7,388 bases of DNA from an uncultured Bacteroidales bacterium (lineage in GTDB: Bacteria > Bacteroidota > Bacteroidia > Bacteroidales > Paludibacteraceae), in assembly GCA_937915765.1 (NCBI GenBank), contig CALGHE010000101.1, positions 1 to 7,388 on the forward strand, read 5' to 3'. Positions 1 through 5,082 of the stretch are shown here, one piece after another (the first letter of the stretch is position 1; each line of letters starts with the position of its first letter). Below the pieces are notes generated by a model. The model was not told where the DNA came from. It saw nothing but the letters and a program-made list of their open reading frames with translations, and did no database searches. The position numbers were made by a program, and so were the translations under genes.

Positions 1-638
1 TATACCGCTACGGAATAGACCCTGCGAAGGTGACTACTGTCCACAATGCTGTTGAGCCTATAAGCAAAGAGATTGAAAACATTCAGCCTATCAAAGGCAG
101 CAAGGACAAGGTCGTGACATTCCTTGGAAGAATCACAATGCAGAAGGGGCCGGAGTATTTTGTGGAGGCTGCTTACCGCGTGCTGCAAAAGACTCAGAAC
201 GTGCGGTTCGTGATGGCAGGCAGCGGCGACATGATGGACAAGATGATTCGCCATGCCGCTTACAGAAAGATTACCGACCGCTTCCACTTCACCGGGTTCC
301 TGAAAGGAAATCAGGTGCATGAGATGCTAAAGTCCAGCGACGTGTACATCATGCCTTCTGTTTCTGAACCGTTCGGAATTTCGCCGCTTGAGGCGATGCA
401 GGTGGGAGTGCCTACAATTATATCAAAACAGTCCGGATGCGCGGAAATTCTGTACAACGCTATAAAGATAGACTATTGGGACATAGACGCTATGGCCGAC
501 GCCATATATTCCATTATCACCTATCCGTCAATGTACTCCTTCTTGAAAAATGAGGGGAAAAAGGAGGTTGACGAGATTAAGTGGGAGTATGCGGCGCTGA
601 AAGTGCGTAAAGTGTACGATATGGTGTTAGGTCATTAA
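1..638 (+). CDS. GT-B glycosyltransferase (GT4/GT5 glycogen synthase-like), 5'-truncated
   Basis: This is the C-terminal part of a GT-B fold glycosyltransferase; the reading frame is open from base 3 and the true start lies upstream of the window. The GTG at 30 is an internal valine, because YRYGIDPAKV reads straight through it. The nucleotide-sugar half is visible in order: VVTFLGRITMQKGPEYF (start of the C-terminal Rossmann domain, with the GR...KG donor-phosphate motif), FVMAGSGDM, FHFTGFL, then SEPFGISPLE, the E-x7-E signature of retaining GT4/GT5 enzymes, with glutamates at codons 366 and 390. Such enzymes move glucose from ADP- or UDP-glucose to an alpha-glucan. In Bacteroides a gene of this type sits beside a GH57 amylase and a debranching enzyme, so glycogen synthesis is the likely role (inference). 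The acceptor cannot be seen because the N-terminal domain is missing. The amylase gene starts 57 bases after the stop with no terminator between, so the two are probably co-transcribed. Confidence 0.88.
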   Translation, partial: YRYGIDPAKVTTVHNAVEPISKEIENIQPIKGSKDKVVTFLGRITMQKGPEYFVEAAYRVLQKTQNVRFVMAGSGDMMDKMIRHAAYRKITDRFHFTGFLKGNQVHEMLKSSDVYIMPSVSEPFGISPLEAMQVGVPTIISKQSGCAEILYNAIKIDYWDIDAMADAIYSIITYPSMYSFLKNEGKKEVDEIKWEYAALKVRKVYDMVLGH

Positions 639-695
639 TTTATAAAAACATACTGCTCGGACTTGTGTCTGCGCTCAAAAAAACAAAGAGATTAT

Positions 696-2168
696 ATGAA
701 ATCAATATGTTTCTACTTTCAGATTCATCAGCCTTTCCGCTTGAGAAGATACCGCTTCTTCGACATCGGGAATGACCATTATTATTACGACGACTACAAT
801 AATGAAGAGATTATCAGGCGCATTGCAGAAAACTGTTATCTGCCTGCTAACAATCTGATACTGCAGCTGATAAAGGAGAACAACGGTTTCTTCAAGGTTG
901 CCTACTCTATTTCCGGAATCGCGTTGGAACAGCTGGAACTATACGCTCCGGAAGTGATAGACAGTTTCCGCGAACTTGCAAAAACAGGCTGCGTCGAGTT
1001 CCTTGGCGAAACTTACGCTCACTCTTTGTCTTCTCTGAACGAAGACAGCGAAGAGTTTGAGACTCAGGTGAAGGAGCACTGCAACAAAATCGAGGCGCTG
1101 TTCGGAATGAAGCCTAAAGTCTTCAGAAACTCAGAGCTTATCTACTCTGACGCAATCGGAGAACGTGTGGCCCAGCTCGGCTTCAAAGGGATGGTGACAG
1201 AGGGCGCCAAGTACGTGCTTGGCTGGAAAAGCCCTAACTACGTATATTGCTGCGCCAACAACCCTCGCATGAAGCTGCTCCTCAGAAATTTCAAACTCAG
1301 CGATGACCTCACTTTCAGGTTCTCTGACTGGGCTTGGGACCAATATCCGCTGACTGCAGACAAGTTTGCAGGATGGATTGCTGAAACTCCTGAAAGCGAA
1401 AAGTTCGTGAATCTTTTCATAAACTACGAAACTTTCGGAGAGGTTCAGAAGGCTCATTCTGGCATCTTCGAGTTTCTGAAGGCGCTGCCCGAATTCGCGA
1501 AACAGAAAAATGTGTCTTTCGCAACCCCGTCTGACATTATCGAACAATACATGCCGGTTGACCAAATCAGCGTGCCTTACCCGATGTCTTGGGCTGACGA
1601 AGAGCGCGATGTTTCGGCTTGGCTGGGCAACGAACTGCAGCGCGAGGCTTTCGAAAAACTTTGCAGCATAGGCGAACGTGTGCATCTGTCGCAAGACAGA
1701 CGTTTGCTGCAGGACTGGTACTATCTTCAGACCAGCGACCATTTCTACTATATGTGCACTAAGCACTTCACAGACGGAGCTGTGCATAGCTTCTTCAGTC
1801 CTTACGACTCGCCTTTCGAAGCGTTCACTAATTATATGAACGTATTGAGCGACTTTATTGACAGAGTGAACTCTCAGTTCCCTGAAGGCATTGACAACGA
1901 AGAGCTTAGCGCTTTGATGAAGCTGATCAACACTCAGGAAAACCTGATTGAAAAGCTGACTGAAGAGAACAAGGCTCTGAAAGAATGCAACGCTAATGCG
2001 GAAATGGCAGTCTCTCCCGCTCCGAAAAAAAGAGTTTGCAGAAAAAAAGCCGAATCGGCTGAATTGACAGAAGCGTCAAAAACCGAAAAGAAGGCCAAAT
2101 CTGCAAAATCGAGCGAAAAGGAGGAAAAGCCTAAAACAGCAAGAAAACGTAAAACTACAGAAAAGTAA
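696..2168 (+). CDS. GH57 family alpha-amylase-like glycoside hydrolase, cytoplasmic
   Basis: This 490-residue protein is a family 57 glycoside hydrolase, a retaining enzyme that cleaves or rearranges alpha-glucans such as glycogen. The GH57 conserved regions appear in order: FQIHQPFR (HQP 11-13), CVEFLGETYAHS (99-110), FRNSELIYSD (E147, the likely nucleophile), FRFSDWAWDQYPLTADKF (D211, the likely acid/base) and FINYETFGE (241-249). An alpha-helical domain follows with LQTSDHFYYM (344-353). There is no signal peptide, so it should act in the cytoplasm, fitting glycogen turnover together with the upstream glycosyltransferase. The ATG at 696 is preferred over an in-frame TTG at 663 because MKSICFYFQIHQP is a natural GH57 N-terminus and AAAGAG lies five bases upstream. 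Residues 403-430 look like a short coiled coil. Residues 431-490 are a low-complexity Lys/Ala/Glu/Ser tail outside the catalytic fold. The exact specificity (amylase, branching or transferase) is not settled by sequence. Confidence 0.9.
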   Translation: MKSICFYFQIHQPFRLRRYRFFDIGNDHYYYDDYNNEEIIRRIAENCYLPANNLILQLIKENNGFFKVAYSISGIALEQLELYAPEVIDSFRELAKTGCVEFLGETYAHSLSSLNEDSEEFETQVKEHCNKIEALFGMKPKVFRNSELIYSDAIGERVAQLGFKGMVTEGAKYVLGWKSPNYVYCCANNPRMKLLLRNFKLSDDLTFRFSDWAWDQYPLTADKFAGWIAETPESEKFVNLFINYETFGEVQKAHSGIFEFLKALPEFAKQKNVSFATPSDIIEQYMPVDQISVPYPMSWADEERDVSAWLGNELQREAFEKLCSIGERVHLSQDRRLLQDWYYLQTSDHFYYMCTKHFTDGAVHSFFSPYDSPFEAFTNYMNVLSDFIDRVNSQFPEGIDNEELSALMKLINTQENLIEKLTEENKALKECNANAEMAVSPAPKKRVCRKKAESAELTEASKTEKKAKSAKSSEKEEKPKTARKRKTTEK

Positions 2169-2180
2169 GTTATACTCTGC

Positions 2181-2224
2181 AAGAAAAATCTCAGGACAAG
2201 CTGTTTTGGGATTTTTCTTTTCTT
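2181..2224 (+). terminator. Rho-independent terminator of the GT/GH57 operon
   Basis: A long hairpin begins 13 bases after the GH57 stop codon. Bases 2181-2197 pair with 2203-2219 (17 pairs including four G-U pairs, loop AAGCT), and the outer ten pairs, AAGAAAAATC with GATTTTTCTT, are perfect. The 3' arm is itself U-rich and runs into TTCTT. It should end the glycogen transcript and separate it from the Sel1 genes. Confidence 0.8.
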
Positions 2225-2241
2225 ATTATATGTGTTGATTT

Positions 2242-3288
2242 ATGCATAGAAGCAAAAGTTGGAAATACTCTTTTAACCTTTTTTTTCTCTGCGGCCTTGC
2301 ATTAATCGTACTCTCAATTGTTAAGAGACACGAGATCACAAGCGTTATGAAAGCAGTAAGAGGAAATGCGAACGCGCAATATAGTTTAGCCACTTATTGC
2401 GAAAAAAAAGGCCAAAACAACAAAGCCTTCTCGTGGTACAAAGAAGCGGCGGAACAGGGGCATGCCATGGCTCAATTAAAAGTTGGCCTGTATTATCTTT
2501 CCAATAAAGAATCCAGCGAAGCTCTAAAATGGTTTAACTCTGCGGCTGAACAAGGTAATGCAGATGCCCAATATATGTTAGGAGTTAAATTCTTTGCGGA
2601 AAATAATTACGAAAAGGGCTGCCAATGGCTTACCAAAGCTGCCGACCAAGGTCATATTAAATCTATTTATGAACTTGCCGATTATCATTTTCTTCAGCTA
2701 AATTACTCAGATGCGTTGCGTTTCTACGAAAAAGCGGCGCAAGAGGGCGACACTAACGCAGAGTTCAATATTGCCCTTGTCAAATTTATCAAAAGCAAAA
2801 AAGAACAAGACGACATTTATTGCATCGCGACAGAATGGTTCGAGAAAGCCGCTGCCTCTGGAAATCCAGACGCTGAATTTCATCTAGCCTATTGCTTATT
2901 TAACTGCGATAAAGAGAGAGACTTTCTTAAAATTACCAGTAAATATAATAAAATCGTCAGTCTGTTAAAAAGTTCTGCAAAAAAAGGGAACTCCAACGCA
3001 ATGATGCTACTCAGCAAAATATATGGTTCTCATAGTATATTTATTACGGACAAAAATGTAACATTGGAAGATGAAGACTCTCTAAGCACATACTGGGAAA
3101 ATAAAGCCATACTTGCCAATAACCATGCCATAAGAGATTTCCAGCTTGTCGGCACAGAAGAAATACATCTCAGAAAAGCTGCAGAAAAAGGCTCTGCCAT
3201 CGCGCAAAAAACATTAACCGAACTACTAGAAGCTAAAGAAGAAGAGAGAATACGTTGGGAAAACTTTCATAAAACTGAAGTGTGGTAG
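2242..3288 (+). CDS. Sel1-repeat (SLR/TPR-like) protein, probably membrane-anchored
   Basis: This 348-residue protein is made of Sel1-like repeats, short alpha-alpha hairpins that stack into a solenoid and usually bind other proteins; no enzymatic motif is seen. The N-terminus has a basic start (R3, K5, K8) and a hydrophobic stretch at about 11-27 (FNLFFLCGLALIVLSIV). There is no AxA site and no proper lipobox (C17 is preceded by FFL), so a signal anchor with the repeats in the periplasm is the best guess. Repeats run at about 41-73, 74-105, 106-137, 138-169, 170-206 and 207-249, with marks such as WYKEAAEQGHAMAQ and WFNSAAEQGNADAQ. Residues 250-310 are poorly repetitive, and one more partial repeat (LRKAAEKGSAIAQ) precedes a charged C-terminus. 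The ATG at 2242 is the first start after an in-frame TGA, with no obvious ribosome site. TTTG at 2205 and TATATGTG at 2227 are a poor promoter match that would give an almost leaderless message. Function unknown. Confidence 0.8.
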   Translation: MHRSKSWKYSFNLFFLCGLALIVLSIVKRHEITSVMKAVRGNANAQYSLATYCEKKGQNNKAFSWYKEAAEQGHAMAQLKVGLYYLSNKESSEALKWFNSAAEQGNADAQYMLGVKFFAENNYEKGCQWLTKAADQGHIKSIYELADYHFLQLNYSDALRFYEKAAQEGDTNAEFNIALVKFIKSKKEQDDIYCIATEWFEKAAASGNPDAEFHLAYCLFNCDKERDFLKITSKYNKIVSLLKSSAKKGNSNAMMLLSKIYGSHSIFITDKNVTLEDEDSLSTYWENKAILANNHAIRDFQLVGTEEIHLRKAAEKGSAIAQKTLTELLEAKEEERIRWENFHKTEVW

Positions 3289-3330
3289 TGTAAAATCCAT
3301 ACCGCCTGACACAGCTCAATTTACACTACC
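3284..3330. repeat. 11-bp perfect inverted repeat overlapping the Sel1 stop codon
   Basis: GGTAGTGTAAA at 3284-3294 is repeated in inverted form as TTTACACTACC at 3320-3330, around a 25-base spacer. The left arm contains the TAG stop of the upstream Sel1 gene. No T-run follows the right arm on either strand, so it is not a standard intrinsic terminator. It may be an RNA 3'-end stabilising hairpin, or the two ends of a decayed mobile element. Confidence 0.6.
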
Positions 3331-3434
3331 TCCAATTGCAAAAAATGGAGAGTGCCACGGCCCCGCCTCCATGACAGAAAGAAAGCAAGGAACTTATAAA
3401 GCCAAGTCTTACAATCTCCACAATAACACTTTTA

Positions 3435-3466
3435 TTTGGAGAATGATACAAATATCATTAGCTTTG
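3435..3466 (+). promoter_or_regulatory. Bacteroidetes sigma-ABfr-type promoter for the second Sel1 gene
   Basis: TTTG at 3435-3438 is followed after exactly 20 bases by TAGCTTTG at 3459-3466. This is a full match to the Bacteroidetes -33/-7 consensus (TTTG, N19-21, TAnnTTTG). Transcription should start near 3472, giving a leader of about 70 bases before the ATG at 3543. It implies that the second Sel1 gene can be transcribed separately from the first. Confidence 0.75.
3442..3459. promoter_or_regulatory. Operator-like palindrome inside the promoter spacer
   Basis: AATGATA (3442-3448) and TATCATT (3453-3459) form a perfect 7-bp inverted repeat with a CAAA centre. It lies wholly between the -33 TTTG and the -7 element and touches the first T of the latter. 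A dimeric repressor bound here would block RNA polymerase. No regulator gene is in the window, so its role is inferred from position and symmetry only. Confidence 0.45.
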
Positions 3467-3542
3467 CTACGGGAAATGTTCGTCGGATACTAGTTTTAAG
3501 CTCTGCCGACAAAGTAATAGTTACACTCTAATATTATTCAAG

Positions 3543-4865
3543 ATGAAAAAAATTAACGTATTGACAAAATGGTTTGTAATAAGCCTAATACTTCTGCTGA
3601 CTCCATTAAGAGGATATGCCGCAACAATAGACAATCAGACATTGTCAATATTAGACTTGCACAGGCATGACTCAAATGTCAAAGATGTCAAAGATTTCAA
3701 AGAATTCCTCAAAGAGGCTGAGAACAACGACCCAAAGGCTCAGACAAATGTAGCATACTGCTACTTTCACGGTCTGGGAGTGCAACAAAACTACGACGAA
3801 GCTGAAAAATGGTTAAAAAAAGCCATGAAAAACGGCGATGAATTTGCATACGTCAACCTTGGGATGTTTTATCTCTTAACGAACAATTATAATAAAGGAC
3901 TTGAAATTATCAAACCTTTGGCGGAGAAAGGTGACCCGACGGCTCAAGCAAACCTCGGCGCTTGCTACATGAATGGCTGGGGTGTGCAACAAAATTTTGA
4001 CGAAGCTTTAAAACTGCTCAAGCCGGCGGCGGAGAAAGGTAATGAGATTGCTAAAGGAAACCTCGGTGCTTATTATCTTATGACCAATAATTACGACGAA
4101 GGCATAAAGTTGCTCAAACCAATGGCGGAGAAAGGAATCCCTTTGGCTCAAGCAAACCTCGGCGCTTGTTACATGAATGGCTGGGGCGTGCAACAAAATT
4201 TTGACGAAGCTTTAAAACTGTTCAAGCCGGCGGCAGAGAAAGGTAATGAGATTGCTCAAACTAATCTCGGAGCTTATTACCTTATGACTAAAAATTACGA
4301 CGAAGGAATAAAGTTGCTCAAACCGGCGGCGGAGAAAGGAAACATTTCAGCTCAGGCTAATCTCGGCACTTGCTACATGAATGGCTGGGGCGTGCAGCAA
4401 AATTTTGACGAAGCTTTAAAACTGCTCAAGCCGGCTGCAGAAAGAGGTGACCAAACGGCTCTAACAAACCTCGGAGTTTGCTACATGAATGGCTGGGGCG
4501 TGCAACAAAATTTTGATGAGGCTCTAAAACTGCTCAAACCTTTATCTGATATAGGCAATGCAAGAGCCTTAGCGTTGACAGCTTTTTGTCATGTTCAAAA
4601 AATAAATGAAGCAATAAAAGATATGGGAACTTTTGCTATGAAATTTAAAGACTCGCCCGACGCAAACTCAGACGAGACAACAAAAGCTTTAAAAGAAAAG
4701 ATTTTTACAATAAATGCACTTTTAAATGATGCTAAAACCTGGTATAAAAATATAGAACAGCAAGGTTTTAAGCTCCCGACTGATGTTCAAACCAAATTTA
4801 ATGGCTTTATTACAGAAATGGAAAAATTATTGAAAGAACTAGATATAAATGAATTAAAAAAATAA
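3543..4865 (+). CDS. Secreted Sel1-repeat protein with two-register tandem repeats
   Basis: This 440-residue protein starts with a signal peptide: MKK, a hydrophobic core at 10-22, and likely cleavage after GYA (residue 26). It should be periplasmic or exported. Eight Sel1 repeats fill residues 66-341 in two forms. The 36-residue form (A) carries CYMNGWGVQQNFDEALKLL; the 32-residue form (B) carries YYLMTNNYDEGIKLL and lacks the GWGVQ insert. Order is A 66-101, B 102-133, A 134-169, B 170-201, A 202-237, B 238-269, A 270-305, A 306-341. A degenerate stretch and a helical, Lys-rich C-terminal region (about 380-440) follow. Sel1 solenoids are protein-binding scaffolds; no catalytic motif is present and the partner is unknown. 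The ATG at 3543 is chosen because it yields the signal peptide directly; no clear Shine-Dalgarno is seen. Its own promoter lies about 75 bases upstream and a strong terminator lies about 40 bases downstream, so it is probably monocistronic. Confidence 0.88.
   Translation: MKKINVLTKWFVISLILLLTPLRGYAATIDNQTLSILDLHRHDSNVKDVKDFKEFLKEAENNDPKAQTNVAYCYFHGLGVQQNYDEAEKWLKKAMKNGDEFAYVNLGMFYLLTNNYNKGLEIIKPLAEKGDPTAQANLGACYMNGWGVQQNFDEALKLLKPAAEKGNEIAKGNLGAYYLMTNNYDEGIKLLKPMAEKGIPLAQANLGACYMNGWGVQQNFDEALKLFKPAAEKGNEIAQTNLGAYYLMTKNYDEGIKLLKPAAEKGNISAQANLGTCYMNGWGVQQNFDEALKLLKPAAERGDQTALTNLGVCYMNGWGVQQNFDEALKLLKPLSDIGNARALALTAFCHVQKINEAIKDMGTFAMKFKDSPDANSDETTKALKEKIFTINALLNDAKTWYKNIEQQGFKLPTDVQTKFNGFITEMEKLLKELDINELKK
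3738..4565 (+). repeat. Tandem 204-bp coding repeats (36-aa + 32-aa Sel1 units)
   Basis: The coding sequence repeats with a 204-bp period: unit starts at 3738, 3942, 4146 and 4350, then a final 108-bp half-unit at 4458. The first unit is diverged. The 108-bp A modules at 3942 and 4146 differ at only four bases (104/108 identical), and those at 4350 and 4458 also share long exact stretches such as GGCTGGGGCGTGCA. This points to recent duplication or gene conversion, and to possible copy-number variation between strains. Confidence 0.9.
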
Positions 4866-4871
4866 AAATTC

Positions 4872-4887
4872 GTCTGTATTTACAGAC
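4872..4887 (+). other. Short perfect hairpin after the second Sel1 stop codon
   Basis: GTCTGTA at 4872-4878 faces TACAGAC at 4881-4887, effectively six pairs closing an ATTT loop, six bases after the TAA. It has no T-run and lies 20 bases before the main terminator, so it may simply protect the 3' end of the message. Confidence 0.45.
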
Positions 4888-4906
4888 ATGTCTCCATTAA
4901 ATTTAT

Positions 4907-4947
4907 ATCAGCGAAGTGTTTTTTTGCGGCACTTCGCTGATTTTTTT
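4907..4947 (+). terminator. Strong Rho-independent terminator after the second Sel1 gene
   Basis: ATCAGCGAAGTG (4907-4918) pairs perfectly with CACTTCGCTGAT (4930-4941) over 12 bp, with an 11-base loop, followed by a run of seven T (4941-4947). It separates the Sel1 block from the efflux operon. Confidence 0.92.
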
Positions 4948-4999
4948 ATGAGATACCATAAGCTATTATAAGCCATTTAGCTAAACATCTCCGTTCTTT

Positions 5000-5034
5000 T
5001 TGCAATTATTCTTTTCTCTTGCAACCAAGTTGCA
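5000..5034. promoter_or_regulatory. Operator-like dyad with an extra half-site upstream of the efflux operon
   Basis: TGCAAC (5020-5025) and GTTGCA (5029-5034) form a perfect 6-bp inverted repeat with a CAA centre. A further TTGCAA at 5000-5005 repeats the left half (TTGCAA at 5019-5024) 19 bases upstream. The dyad lies at about the -33 position of the candidate promoter, so a metal sensor or other dimeric regulator could act here. The regulator is not in view, and I do not assign a family. The rest of the 217-base gap between the upstream stop codon and the adaptor start holds only the hairpin, the terminator and the candidate promoter listed separately. Confidence 0.45.
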
Positions 5035-5046
5035 CTAATCTTTACA

Positions 5047-5054
5047 TATCTTCG
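5047..5054 (+). promoter_or_regulatory. Candidate -7 promoter element of the metal efflux operon
   Basis: TATCTTCG differs from the Bacteroidetes -7 consensus TAnnTTTG at one base and would start transcription about 20 bases before the adaptor ATG. No TTTG is found at the normal -33 spacing; the TGCAAC/GTTGCA dyad occupies that place. This is what an activator-dependent promoter would look like, but the call is weak. TAATTTTA at 5064 is another one-mismatch match but is too close to the ATG. Confidence 0.35.
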
Positions 5055-5082
5055 CAATGTTTTTAATTTTATACGGCAAAAC

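Noticed and set aside
30..638. GTG at 30 as the true start of the glycosyltransferase
   Set aside because: The frame is open to the left edge and the residues before it (YRYGIDPAK) fit the GT-B family, so the gene is truncated by the window and does not start there.
663..695. TTG-initiated N-terminal extension of the GH57 gene
   Set aside because: The extra 11 residues (MCLRSKKQRDY) do not resemble a GH57 N-terminus, while the ATG at 696 gives the normal MKSICFYFQIHQP beginning with a nearby AAAGAG.
1131..1787. 218-codon open frame on the minus strand inside the GH57 gene
   Set aside because: It is fully antisense to a clearly conserved enzyme, shows no domain or start signal, and reflects the composition of the opposite strand.
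2205..2234. TTTG-N18-TATATGTG as a promoter for the first Sel1 gene
   Set aside because: The -7 box has a mismatch, the spacer is short, the start would fall almost on the ATG and it overlaps the terminator hairpin. Too weak to list as a feature.
3482..3510. GTCGG...CCGAC stem in the leader of the second Sel1 gene as a riboswitch or ncRNA
   Set aside because: Only five pairs with a 19-base loop and no recognisable conserved core; expected by chance.
3738..4565. Regular repeats as a CRISPR array
   Set aside because: The period is 204 bp, in frame, and encodes Sel1 repeats; there are no unique spacers between short identical repeats.
4950..4991. GAGAT...ATCTC and repeated ATAAGC words after the Sel1 terminator
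   Set aside because: Arms of five bases over a 32-base spacer and short AT-rich repeats are not above chance in this composition.
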